A DNA stretch of 64,000 bases, taken from the NCBI GenBank assembly GCA_025094145.1, contig JALLLS010000004.1, positions 827,514-891,513 on the forward strand. Direction: 5' to 3'. This document shows, piece by piece, positions 46,861-58,431 of this stretch. The position numbers and the translations under genes were made by a program. The stretch is from Spinellus fusiger (taxonomy: Eukaryota; Mucoromycota; Mucoromycetes; Mucorales; Phycomycetaceae). The notes under the pieces are model-generated. The model did not search any database and had not been told where the DNA came from. It saw only the letters and a list, made by a program, of their open reading frames with translations. Position 1 is the stretch's first letter. Each line of letters begins with the position of its first letter.

Positions 46861-48167
46861 TTATGTACATGGTTGTTTGTGCAGAGTAGCGACAGGGCGA
46901 GTATGTGAAGTGTGGTTGTGGGGATGTGTGCTATCACAGATACTTATTGACTGCATCCAGGGATCTAACAGAACCTCGGCTACTGTAATACGTGTCTCTG
47001 GATTTGGATCCAGCATGCGATAAAGGAGCGAACGTGCACCAGGAATCACCTGACGAAATAATTCAAATTGCTGACTGGCATAGGTGCGGCTGTAGGTACT
47101 ATACGCATTATCGGATACCTTTGCTTTGTGCCACGCTAATCCACCCAGCCATACACAGTAAACCACAATCCCTGCCGACCACACGTCAGCCACTGACCCC
47201 CAGTAGTCTTGATCCTTAAAGGCCTCTGGAGCAATGTAAGGCTCGGATCCAATCACACCACGGCATTTGTGACTTTTCGTCTCCCATGCAAATCGGTAGA
47301 CGTCCGAAACACCAAAGTCAGTGATCTTGATTTTCCCGTCCATTGTTAGCAGCAGATTCTCAGGTTTGATATCACGATGAGCAACTCCGTTTCGGTGCAA
47401 ATAGTCTATGCCTAACATCATTTGCTTGATACAGCAGCCTTTTTCTGCCTGTGTCATACGGTCTGCCATGATACATGTGAATAAATCGCCTCCGGGACAC
47501 TAGTAGGAGTGTAGGAAAATAGTAAGAATACAAAATAAATACACACACACACACACACACACAAGCCCATGCATGCATGACTTACATATTCCATGACAGT
47601 ACAGTAGCGCTTTCGATCATCAAGAACAAGATCAATCGTATGGACAATGTTGGGATGGGAAAAGGTGGAGCTGATGCAGAATTCAGCTGTCAGTTTCTTC
47701 ATGTACTCCTTTTCGCTTTCTGTCTTTTTACGGTTTCTGAACTGTTTGATAGCATAGAGTTTTTCATTCTGTCCATTCTCATTGAGTTTGCGTACAACCA
47801 TGACAATAGCTGTGGTGCCCTCTCCAAGACGACGATAGCATTCACCGTAGTCTTTTAAGTTGGCCGTCTCCCTAGGATGGCGAATAGAGGGGGCGGGAGA
47901 GACATGAGGTTTGGGCGTAGGACGGGAGGAACGAGAGAACCAGCTCTTGATTTTCTCAGCTTTTTCCAAAGTAGAAGAAGGACTGATGCGGGTGTCTAGG
48001 CTTGAGGCAGTGGAATTTGAGGAGCTAGAGGCAGACACAGGAGCATGTGCACTGTAAGGATGGTGGGTAGGTGGCATAGCAGCTTGTTTGGCAAGTTCAG
48101 ACACAAGCAGTGGACTGGCGCGTTGTTCAGGTAACCAAATATCAGCAGAAGAGTGGAAAGATGGCAT
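46861..48167 (-). CDS. HAL4/SAT4-type serine/threonine protein kinase
   Basis: Exons 48167-47586 and 47499-46861 give 406 residues. A Ser/Pro-rich N-terminus (about 100 residues) precedes a full kinase domain: GEGTTAIVMVV loop near 115, YAIKQF with catalytic Lys near 141, HRDIKPENLLL near 235, DFGVSDVYRFAWE near 255, and CRGVIGSEPYIAPE. The VYRFAWE extension after DFG and the CRG-IGSEPY activation segment mark the fungal HAL/NPR branch, which controls plasma-membrane transporters and ion balance. Its intron contains a (CA)n run. The transcript starts from the 48.2-48.6 kb region. Intact. Confidence 0.9.
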
Positions 48168-49975
48168 TATGTTAGATTAGAAACATAGCACTTGCAAATA
48201 TAAGGAGAACAAAAAGAATAAAATTTTGTTTCTCAAAAGATGAGACTTTTAAGCACCTTTTTTGGCACTTTTTTATTATAAAAAATCAAATAATTTTTAT
48301 TTGGCACTTGAAAAAAAAGATCCTCTTTTGGCATAAAATGAAAATAGGTAAAACATAAAATGTGTCTCCGAAAATACCTCAACTCAATAAAGAGTGGCTT
48401 GCTGGTGGATAACCTTTTGTGTCCAATCGTACGAAGAACGCGGGATCAAAGCGCCTCATTTAGTGTAACGCCTATCGTTACAGACTTGGAGAACAGACGA
48501 TGGAAGAGGGTTGGCGTCTAGAAAAGAAAGGAAAAGGAAAACACCGAGATTGAATGACAGCCAAAAGCAACCACCACCACCACTGCAAAGATTTGAGGTT
48601 CATTCTTTGAAGCTATTTCTATGTCTTTTGTTCTATAGAATAGTTTCTACCAAGAACATACAGCAATAGAACATACAGAAACAACAGCAATAGAAAATAC
48701 AGCAACAACAGCAACAGCAACAGCAATTCCACCAACCACCAACCACTAACAAAAATCCTCCATACAAATGATGGCTCTTTCCCTCTTTCTTTTTTTGGGA
48801 TGAATAGATTGGTTTCTAATGAAAAAAAAAAGAAAGTCAATACAAATGCTGCATGCAGCCCTTCTCGTAGCAGATTGTCTCTGAGTAACCCAGAGGACCC
48901 TGTGATTGGGCAATCCACATAAATGCAGAGCAAGGCAACATGCTGAAAGAACAAGTATGGAAACTAAGCGTAGGCCTCTTTCTGCCTGTTTGAATGATTT
49001 CTGCTCACATGGAGGCTCCATGGTCTCTGTTCAATACAGGAGAAGCACCGAACCCTATGACAGCAGGGACAGCAGGCATAGAGACTAAAGGGTACAACTA
49101 GGACCTCTTTCTCCCCTTGTGAGGAGAGCGAATAATTCATTTTCCTTGTTATTCTCTTTTAAAAAGGGGAAAACAATAAAAGAACACTACTTGATTAATT
49201 TTGTGCATAAAGTCTCTCAAGAAGAGGAGGGAAGACGTAAGGGCCAGTCCACAGAGAGGACACTGGTTAGCATCCACACACAACCCCTCTAGACAGACTC
49301 GCCCTTGGTCCATCCACCGTATAGCACTGGTCAATGACTGAAGTGACTGACTGCGCCTAGTCATTGACCAGTGTTTCAAGTCGGTTCTTCCCAGTTTCAT
49401 ATTCAGATGTCATTCATACACTAGAAAATAGAGATCATCTGGAGTATTCAAGCAATCATGTCATCCATCTAGCAATGTGTTCTTAATAGATGTAGGGGAT
49501 CCACTGCAAATGGTATGGCATTGGTAGCCTATCATCACATCCTTACAACTGATAAAGTAAATGGCAGCTGACAAATCCACTGAATGAAAATGGACATTGT
49601 CTCTTTCTTTCTACTGTTTGTCGTACTGGACGAGGCATTTGATCCTAAAAGTGACATATCTATCAATGATCCTTCAATGTCGACACATAAAGGAGTCTTC
49701 TTTATGATGTGTTGTTATTATATATCTATATTTATATAAAACAAAACTGTAACAAAGCAAAAGCTTACTTGATATTTTACTGACCCTTGGAATGAAGGAG
49801 CATTGGTAGTATGACCGCTCCCCTCCCACAAACACACACACACATATATATATATATACCTACCTACCTACCTACCTACCTATAAATATAGGTCTATACA
49901 TACATTTATACATTGACATACATTCATATATAAACATATCTATATGTAAAGATACATGGGGTTTTGGCAGTTGAC
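48168..49975. other. Upstream region of the HAL-type kinase and gene-poor DNA
   Basis: Short frames only (48906-49088 plus strand; 49149-49400 minus strand). A (CCTA)n repeat with preceding TA/CA run lies near 49838-49880. Confidence 0.45.
49325..49373. repeat. Perfect 15-bp inverted repeat (hairpin)
   Basis: CACTGGTCAATGACT at 49325-49339 and its exact complement at 49359-49373, separated by 19 bases. It would form a stable stem-loop in RNA or cruciform in DNA. No T-run follows on either strand, so it is not a bacterial-type terminator; function unknown. Confidence 0.7.
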
Positions 49976-50436
49976 TTAATATTCATATATTAATACAGTC
50001 ATTTTAAAAAGTAGTCACTGGCTCTAAATCTGACATCGTGAAAAGAAAAGAAAGAAAGAAAAAGTCCAGCGATGATGTCACTAGATCCAAAAATAAAGTC
50101 ATATTCACCTTTCATGAGGGTTTGTTTATTTCTATTTGCCAAAAAAAAAACTTACTGCTTAGTCATTACCGGTATAAAATGATTGGTTTTCCTTCTAATT
50201 TACAGTATATTTTATAGACATTCAGAATGAGTATTCAATTTTATAAAGATAAACAAGGCAGTAATAGTGTCATCATCAATTCATAATAAATTAGCCTTCT
50301 ATTGTAGATGAAAGCAAGAAACATAAGCAATTGCTTTTGAATTGTATTGATTGAGACCCCTTTTCTAATTGAGATGGAACGTTGAATGTTTATCCTTGTT
50401 CATCCTGATGTATCTTGTCGTGTGGATCACTTTATA

Positions 50437-50487
50437 ATACCTCATAGCTCAATGGTAGATGCAATTACATTCAATTCTCGAGGGTAT
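50437..50487 (+). other. tRNA-like relic lacking an anticodon arm
   Basis: ATACCTC...GGGTAT could pair as a short acceptor stem, with an A-box-like TAGCTCAATGGTAG and a T-loop-like TTCAATTC, but the whole is only 51 nt and has no anticodon stem. It is not a functional tRNA. Confidence 0.25.
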
Positions 50488-51442
50488 ATCTATATCTATA
50501 TCTATCTTTTGTATTCTTCCAAAGCCAAATCCAATGGAGCAGTGATAGTCAGTGGTGAAGAGTAGAGTAGAGTGAAGCAGCGCTGGACCACTCTGTAATT
50601 GGAATATCCCTTTTATTTTATTTTTACCTGAGAGATTGTTTGTTGTAGATACAGAGTCCTATTGACATATAACTTGGCATGGTCATTGTACATAATATAC
50701 ATTTAGTTGAATATTCAGTTGATTCTTATTGTTCTTCATGTAAATTTCGTATGTTCAGCTTGATGTAGAGTGTCCATGATTCATTACACTTGTTCATCTG
50801 AGATGCATCTTCCTATCTATCAAACACACCAACTACACACTAGTTAAGTTGAAAAGGAGGCAGTTATTCATAGGTTATCCAGGTACAGGTAAATAATAGT
50901 TTATCCTAGTGATTAGTACTTTGTCATTTGTTGGTGATTAAATGTAGTTTTGTTACTCAGTAACTCAGCTGTCAAAAAGCATAAACGTGCTGTACTTGTA
51001 ATAAAGAGAATCGATAAAGTTCATTTCTAGAGACACTTTAATCATCAGTGTGTATAGGATCATTTGGATAGTGTTCAGTGTTCAGTGTTTAGTGTTTTTT
51101 ATATATTATTATATCATTATTGAGTGAACAAACACATTGTTTGAGGTCGTTTTTATGTCAAAATGGCTAGACAATGTGGTGTAGCTTAACTCGAATGGTT
51201 TGTTCAAGATGCACATCTATTTTTCCTTTCTTCTTTCATTTGCATTTTTGACACAATAATTATTGTCTTGATCAATTGAACACTCATTATTTTGTATTTT
51301 AAAGATAAGTTGAAACCTGAATGTGTGTGGTCACTGAGAATGCCTTTAAACATATAGATCATGTTGTGGATTTGTTTCATGCTGACATCTATGGTCTTGG
51401 GTATCTTTTTTTTTGTGCTGCCTCAACAAACCTTCTATGATC

Positions 51443-51990
51443 TCACATCCACTCATAACCAAGGGCATCTGCGAACCAAGACCTTTCATTCTCCCGATGT
51501 TGTGAATTCATGTTGGCTAGAACATAGTGTTTCCACTCGCACTCACCCTTCTCAGTCAAAGAAAAGAAGGCTTGTTCAATTGGCAAATACCTGAGAAATA
51601 AGTACGACTCGACACACACACACACACACACTCTGTTCGTTCATTGTCCCTTCCTAAAACTGTCATTATTACCGAGTCTATCCTCAAGGTTTCCTTAATA
51701 CAGTTATCGATGAAGTTTGCCAATGAAAAACAAATCTTCCCCAACTGTTCTCGGTCCAATGCAGCCAAAGAAGACTATTGAACATGTTGGAACTCCTTTA
51801 GACCTGCCAAACTCAATCGTAGTAAACTAACAGGTTCAAAATATACAATTAGCACCAAGATATCCACTATGTCTTGTGGAGTGTTTGTTGTGTTGGCTTC
51901 ATAAAGATACCTTGATGTTGAAAATAAGAGTTTACTTGCTTGTCAACAACTGCTTGGCCCTTAGTGGCAGTGATTTTTTCTTTGATGATT
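51443..51990 (-). pseudogene. Unrecognised coding remnant inside the 49.98-52.56 kb element
   Basis: Minus-strand blocks are open in compatible frames. About 51990-51925 reads ITATKGQAVVDKQVNSYFQ, then VDILVLIVYFEPVSLLRLSL to about 51775. Next comes SSLAALDREQLGKICFSLAN to 51673. Last is RYLPIEQAFFSLTEKGECEW ending ALGYEWM with a stop at 51443-51445. An in-frame TAG at 51775-51777 interrupts the middle unless an intron removes it. The amino-acid pattern is protein-like rather than random. No family recognised; it could be the element's own gene or a captured host gene. Confidence 0.4.
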
Positions 51991-52555
51991 CAATCACCAA
52001 GTCTCAAGTACTTAGTTATTTCTTCTCTTGAGGAGCCCCCTTCAAATCACTGGTGTGTAATTGCAGTAAGTGGTGCTGTCATTTCTGGACCTTTTTATTT
52101 ATTTATTTATTTTAAAAAAGCAGATCTGGAGGTCATGTAGTAATGAAATGAGAGCTAGGTGATGGTGTGGCACGAGACATTATTATGATAAAATACTGAA
52201 AATAGAATTAAAAATGAATGCACACATAAAAGCCATCCTACTAGGGAGACTCAAGACAGCACATGTTACCAAATACATGTCTGTGGTATCTTAAGTCTCA
52301 AGCGACAAGTAAAAAAAATAAAAAAGTCCATAAAAAGTGAATATGACTATTTTTGGATGTAGTAATATTATCGCTGGACTCTATTTCATTTTTCACGATA
52401 TCCAATTCAGAACCAGATACCTCTCTTTTTAAAATGATTGTATTCTGCAACAGTCTTTCTACTCTTTATTGGTCACATTATCGAAAATGTTGGTCACTTT
52501 GAAGATTCCAATTGGTTGATTTAAAGATTCCAATTAATATATGAATATTAGTACC

Positions 52556-55500
52556 GACTATTGTTCATATCAAATAATTAAATTAACACTCCTTTACATC
52601 ACATAACAGGACCTCACTCAATATCAAATCACGTGAATGGATAGATAGACACAATGAACAATCACCTTTTTATATTTTAGGCAGGAGATACCTCTACCAC
52701 CAAAATGGTAACCTTACTTCAAAGCACAAGTCATTTATCACTGCCATAGTAACCATCATTTGTTTCATCTCTTTTCAGATAAAGACAATGACGTATATTA
52801 CTACCCGTCACTGTCTTTCTTTCTTTCTTTCTTTCTATAAGCTAAGCCCTTAGAGAAAGAAATAAAAAAGGCTTGAGTTACGCTAGCTATTCTTCTTAGA
52901 AATGAGTGAGTCGGGTGTGTTTGGAATAGCCAGTATGATGTAGACTCTCTTATATTTAAGTTGTACAGTAAGAAAAGAGACTGTTTAGGCAGAGAAATAC
53001 TTCCACAGTACTAGGAAAAACAAAACAAAAAAGTGGGTGTAGGCATGCTGGTATAGACAAACAGCAGTGAGGCTATTCTTCATTTGGAAGAAGTGTTCAA
53101 ACCAATCACAAGTATGTGTAAGACTAAGAATCTGCAAAGTATCATAATTCTGCAAAATGCCAATTTAAAGTTCAGTCCATCTTTTTTCTTTCTTTCTTGC
53201 TTAGTGTATGTGTTTCATTGGTTATTGACTTGTAAAGAGTTCAGAAAGAGATAGCTTTTGTGACTTTATGAATTTTAGGTTTTTCTTTTGCCTGTTATGC
53301 ACAAAGGTGGTTTTTATTTGATGGAGGCGATACAGACATCTCAAGCACTCCACAATTCCATACCCGCCTTGAATGTTATCTCTTTTTATAGAATTACAAA
53401 TCAACCTCTTTACAAAAGTATGATAGACAGAGCCCTATTTGTGATGTTACACTGCTTAAGAATCTTTAGCAAAAAAAAAAAAAGATAACATCCAACTGTT
53501 TTCATCCAAAGTTTGCTTGCCAAATGGCTCCATCCAGTGTGACCACTCCTGCTTTTGTCCTCATATCTAAAATAGGACGAAGAAGATGGACTGAGTCTTG
53601 TTTATTATTCCAGGATAAGAACCGTACTTTATTTTAACTTTTCCTCCCTCTTAAATGAACTAAAAAAAACATCTCATTGGAATAGAGTGTACTGTTAAAG
53701 AGCGTTGTTATTGAGTATTTATCAAATTTCATCTGTAAAAACTCTTATATTTAGATTTACTATTTTATTCATGTCGAGAACTGACTAGTTCTATTGTAAT
53801 AAAAATTACATTTCATAAAGCAAGTACTTATTCAAGGTTAGAATAGAATAGTGTTAGAGGCACTTGATAAAAGTGTGTCAAATATGCTCAGGTTCATCGG
53901 AGTAGAAGAGTCCTGTTGATTCTGTACAAGTTAAGCTTCCTTCTCCCATCAAAGCCGTCTTACGCTATGACGCTTGTTACTCAAATAGTTATAATAATAG
54001 ATAGATTCATGACAGAACAAGCCATCTGCTCAAGGATAAACTACTCTTCTGTCCAAAGTGCTAAGGTTTATTCCCTTACTGCTAAAATCCATTCAAGCCT
54101 AACATGCTAATGACGTATCTGTTAGAGAGTGGAAACCATGGAGCGGAAATGGAACTTATTAGTATCTTTCTTTTGAGAAACATGTCAAGTCTATGGCAGG
54201 CTTATTAGCTCGGTGTTTCTTCAATGGCAGTATTCTAACTATTTAAACACCCCTATTCGATCAATAGGCATAGATCTTTAAATAATTATAAATCACTGTG
54301 TCCACGGGCTTATTATCTTCAAAAGAACACAGATCTTAGTCACAAGACAAGTAGCATGAAAAATGCTTTAGGATACGAGCGACACCATCACCACATGGGT
54401 GCATGCTTATCTAATGCCAGAAGAGGGGTTTTTCTTCTTCTTCCTACTGCCTGATTCCAAACACAAGCCTCACAATGGCAATAAAATTGAGTCTCTTATG
54501 TCCTTGTTCTCTTCAACATGTCTTAATTTCTGATGTATCTTAGGTCCTGTTCTTACTACTTGATGGGATTCCTTTTACGATGGGAGCCCTGAAACACCCC
54601 AATGAGAAATAAGAATAGTCTCCTTTCCTCTTCTCTTTTTAGTACTATTCCCTTAGTCTTATTATCCATACAATCAAACAATGAGGTATGGGTGTCTATC
54701 TAGACTGTTGTTGTAAAATAGAATAGCAGTGATGGGTGTACCACGGACATTAGGTATAGAATCTTCACTTGGTGGATAGTTATTGGCATGTAATTTCCTG
54801 TCTATTTTTATGGAACATAGCATATACACCTAGGAAAATAATTAGACACATATGAATAGTAGGTCTTGATGCTTATTTCTTACTTTTCATCTTTTGTTGA
54901 GAGTGGTTTTGGTACCTGAGGTTGCTATTGTTGACAGATGCACATCAGTATAATAAAGCATCTCCATTTTATGCTGTTTTGATTCTTGGAGTCAAACAAT
55001 GTGTGTTTAGATAGCCAGCCTCTATTTCTTAAATATTTGTGGTTACTAGAATCTCTATGACTTGTCTTTTCTTTTCACTGGTACCAAGAAAGAATAAAGT
55101 AAAGTGCTGCTGGAGCTGCTCCCCACTGGTTGAGTAAGCCATTCTCAATCCTCACCACTTATTTTGTAAAGAGCATCTATAGTATGACTGCATAATTTAA
55201 TATCATTAAGTAGGCTACGATATTTATTGTCCTTGACACCTATAAACACATGAATACATGAATACATGAATACATGAATACACAGATACATAGACATATA
55301 GACATATAAATACATAAATACATAAATACAGACTGTTATGAGTGTCGTTTATCATATAATGCAATTACTGAATAATCACTTTTAAAGAAGGGTGCATACG
55401 TCCTTCTGATTGACTAATGAAGTTTTGGGAAGATGCCTGGACCAGCTAGATACTCTACACACTTTCTTGAGCATGTTAATCTTAATTATGTACTCAATAA

Positions 55501-55661
55501 CTTTTTAAGTAAGCCATCTTTAAAATAGATATATAAGCTATTAAAAATAATGATAGATACTAAACAGAAAGTAGAGACATTATGATATGATCAAGAAATG
55601 GCAGCTTACTGTAAAGAATCAGTGAGATGAATCAGTCATACAATCCTATAAGCTATGTACT
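52556..55661. other. Gene-poor DNA
   Basis: No supported gene. Simple repeats: (TTTC)n near 52817-52840 and ATGAATAC / ATAAATAC units at about 55249-55328. A 37-codon frame at 53525 (MAPSSVTTPAFVLISKIGRR) is too short to claim. Confidence 0.45.
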
Positions 55662-55674
55662 TTTTTTTATACAG
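55662..55674. repeat. Target-site duplication of LINE 4, copy at its 3' end
   Basis: TTTTTTTATACAG, repeated exactly at 57078-57090. Confidence 0.85.
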
Positions 55675-57077
55675 TTCAAAGTATTTTTATTTTTATTTTT
55701 GGGTGTTGGTTGCTATTCGCGCATTGGGCATATTAGCCACCCTATGAGAACTTTTGGAAAAATAATAATATACATATAAACACTTCAAATACAAAAGTGA
55801 AAATAATAATACAAATGAATGAGAAACAGAAGGACCGAGAAATACAAAACCTCAGATGAGGGAAAAATGATGAAAAATGAGAAATGATGGTAAAATGAGA
55901 ATTATGAATAGACATCCAAAAGGCCATAAAGTCAGCAAGGAAACCGAGACACCAAAAAGATAACTGTCATCCTGTGGCGATTCGAAATCCAACGAGGGAT
56001 ACTTAGAGCAACTCGGACAATCCTGAGGACACAAATACAGCAACTACACTAGCAGCTTCTGGCTTTGCTAAACAGGTTAAAAATGGGTGGTGGAGGAGAG
56101 ATCGGAGAAAAAGTGAGGATACAGCGTCTGTTGCTGAAGGAGTCTTTGCACTCTATGGCGGCGTTAGCGTTCCCGCTCAACACACCCATCAGCAGCCTCA
56201 ATGAGCAAGCTACCAGCTGATGGCTCTACCTTAAAGTCTCGAGTAGACGTGGCTCGATCAATGGCTTGCAGCAGTATTAACAAACTGGGCCAAAGAGCTC
56301 GCCATTTAACAAAAGACAACCGTACGCGGCAGAAGATTTAGACAATAGTCAATGGGATGAACGTCTTGTGGTGGTGCAGGAACTAAGAAGAACAAGAACA
56401 TGGATCATTCATGGTCAACGAATGTGCATATGAGAAAGTGGTCCCGATTGGCAGATGGGTGGCCACATTGGCAAGGAACTGAAGGTGTTGGTGGTAACCA
56501 AGCAATCCTCCATTTTAATAGACGACGTCTTTCTTTGCGCGTGCACAATAGTAGAATAATTGGATCCCAAACAGGTCTACAGAGTCCATGGGCTACCGTC
56601 ACCAGCAGATTCTTGCCACGTACTAGACTAGTCATTTCACTTTGAAGACGTTCAAGATAAGCTACTTTTAATGGATGTTTAGGAGGGTTGTAAGCCCGTC
56701 CTATTCTTTGAGCATTTTGCCAGAGTACATTGCCACGTAGCTTAATCTATCTGGCTTTACTCTGGGGTGCTTCAAGCTGCGGGACAAGGCACCAGAGGAG
56801 GGTGTCTTCAGGAAGGGTAGCTGCGCGCTCAACAAATTTGGCTTGCAGATAAAGAAAACGAGAGTATATGTTAGGGAGGGCAGCTAATTGGGCAACCTGG
56901 ATCGTTCCAAACCTAGCAGTAGCAGATCTAGCAAGACAAAGTCTCAGACAAGCAGACTGACAGATTTGTAGCGGGCGGATGCCTAGTCTATTGACATTAC
57001 AAATAGCCAACCCATACTCAAGAATAGGCCGAACAAAAACAGTATAAGCTCTTAGGGCTGCTGTAATCTCAAAGCCC
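55675..57077 (-). mobile_element. LINE 4: 5'-truncated LINE with exact target duplication
   Basis: 1403 bp of the LINE 2/3 family on the minus strand: 3' tail (complement of TTCAAAGTATTTTTATTTTT) at 55675 and ORF2 end upstream, cut off at 57077 within the reverse transcriptase region (corresponding to about 20120 of LINE 3). Flanked by 13-bp duplications, so truncation occurred during insertion, as usual for LINEs. Confidence 0.88.
56080..57073 (-). pseudogene. LINE 4 ORF2 C-terminal fragment
   Basis: Same protein region as LINE 3 (ICQSACLRLCLARSATARFG, WRIAWLPPTPSVPCQCGHPS), interrupted by stops such as the TAG after SKAR near 56747 and by a stop after FVDHE at about 56405, with frame shifts beyond. 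Confidence 0.75.
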
Positions 57078-57090
57078 TTTTTTTATACAG
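57078..57090. repeat. Target-site duplication of LINE 4, copy at its 5' end
   Basis: TTTTTTTATACAG, same as 55662-55674. Confidence 0.85.
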
Positions 57091-57238
57091 GACAGTTAGG
57101 TTTGGAATATAAATACATGCCCAGTCAATAACTAAAATGTCAAGATAAGCACAATAAAACACTACTGCTTCAGACTAATGTACAGAAATGATTCCAGTCA
57201 CTTGCATTTATTTGGAAAGCCCTCTTTATTAGTATAGA

Positions 57239-57355
57239 GTATATGCTAACATTGAGCAAGGTTACCTAGATTTTATATGGCACAACCAAGACACACTAAG
57301 AAGAGATATACTAACCAGTGTACAGGATGCTGTTACCTTAGGTCTTATACACTAA
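57239..57355 (+). pseudogene. Helitron replicase N-terminal-domain fragment
   Basis: About 38 codons reading YANIEQGYLDFIWHNQDTLR and RDILTSVQDAVTLG before a TAA. This resembles the segment of Helitron_like_N proteins that precedes the conserved LPSSF-GGPRY block. That block and the Rep and helicase parts are not present downstream. Short and degenerate; recognised by pattern only. Confidence 0.45.
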
Positions 57356-57874
57356 AAACAAAAAGTTAGTAGTTATCAGTTTGTAAAAGATAGCTACAAA
57401 ATCAATGGTCTGGGATGAAGTACCCTTGATAGGCTGTAGTGTATTTGATACAATGAATAGATCTTTTAGAGATAGTATAAGAGCAAAACAGCCTGCATTA
57501 GTATGTGTGTCTTTTGGTGGTTATCTCCTTGAGGTTCTTCTATCTGTAATACTCATTAGAATAGATTAGAGTAGAATAAAAGAATAACATACAAGTTGAA
57601 TAAGAAAGAGCAGAGTGAATTGTACGTTAACTAAACAAATACTTTTGGACCTAAGGAGCTATTAAAGACACCATCGCATCAACACATGATAAACAGTAGC
57701 TGATACTATGCAATGTTATTAAAGACTGTTTATTTTCCTCTTTCTTATTGTATTCATATATATTTTCTCTGAACTAAAAATGCTACACAGTTAACAAAAT
57801 ACGAATAAAGTAAAGAAGACACAACATGCTTATAGATTCAACCTAGGGTTCTTACATACATTTGATTTTTATAG
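57356..57874. other. AT-rich spacer between Helitron and Fanzor fragments
   Basis: No ORF or repeat end that I can support. Probably eroded transposon sequence, given its neighbours on both sides. Confidence 0.4.
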
Positions 57875-58431
57875 GAGACTGATAAGAGGCCTGTAGCAAG
57901 TTATCCAGGTGCTAATCCTACCAGAAGAATAACAATAAAGGGAAAGGGTATGTGGAGGATGTTGAAGAAAGAAGGATCCAAACTCTATCTTATCAATGAA
58001 TTCAAAACATCGAACCTGTGTCCTGAGTGCAAGTTCTCACCTTTGGAAACATTTAAACATGTCAAGAACCTCAGGCCCTATCAAAGAACAAAAATACTCC
58101 AAGTTAAATGTCATGGTCTTCTCAGGTCATTTCTTCTTAATTTTATATAAAAAAAAAGACTCATCTTTCTCTTCAAATAGGTGTTCAAACCAGAATTGTA
58201 TGAAAGACAAGACATTGAGGCTTTGAGAATCGTGATCTAGCTGCTACATTGAACTTTAGACATATTCTAATGTCTCAAAGGGAAAATGGTACCCACCCAG
58301 AGCGCTTTTGTAGATATAACAAAAGAAAGCATGACTCCAAAGATACACCTAGAACCAAGAAAAGGTCCAAGCCTTCTGGTTTATCTTCATCCTTCTCTTC
58401 CGCAGTGATAGCTGGAGCCTCGGTTGACTAA
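57875..58431 (+). pseudogene. C-terminal fragment of a Fanzor (eukaryotic TnpB-like RNA-guided nuclease)
   Basis: Exon 57875-58125 and, after a 55-nt intron, 58181-58431. It reads KGKGMWRMLKKEG, KLYLINEFKTSNLCPEC with the first zinc-ribbon Cys pair, then CHGLLRCSNQNC with the second, then (after a frameshift) NRDLAATLNFRHIL, where the Asp of NRDLAA corresponds to the last RuvC acidic residue of TnpB/Fanzor. A basic tail KRKHDSKDTPRTKKRSKP follows. The break is one extra base in a codon near 58222-58226: CTTTGAGAAT where CTTTGGAAT is expected (L-W-N-R-D). The N-terminal half of the protein is missing. Confidence 0.75.

Larger units (their letters stand above)
49976..52555. mobile_element. Diverged element with long inverted ends
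   Basis: Sequence at 49976-50140 recurs inverted at about 52320-52555. The best block contains GTCCAGCGATNATNTNACTA and ATCCAAAAATA, then TCATATTCAC; an outer block contains TAATATTCATATATTAA and CATTTTAAAAAG. The right copy has roughly 100 bp inserted. A coding remnant lies in its right half. Long ends like these occur in MULE-type and foldback transposons, but no known transposase motif was seen. Confidence 0.55.

Noticed and set aside
50868..50890. GYPGTGK resembling a Walker A motif
   Set aside because: Seven residues followed at once by a stop and no surrounding ATPase sequence; chance.
51361..51594. Plus-strand frame with a hydrophobic start
   Set aside because: It overlaps the better-supported minus-strand coding remnant ending at 51443.
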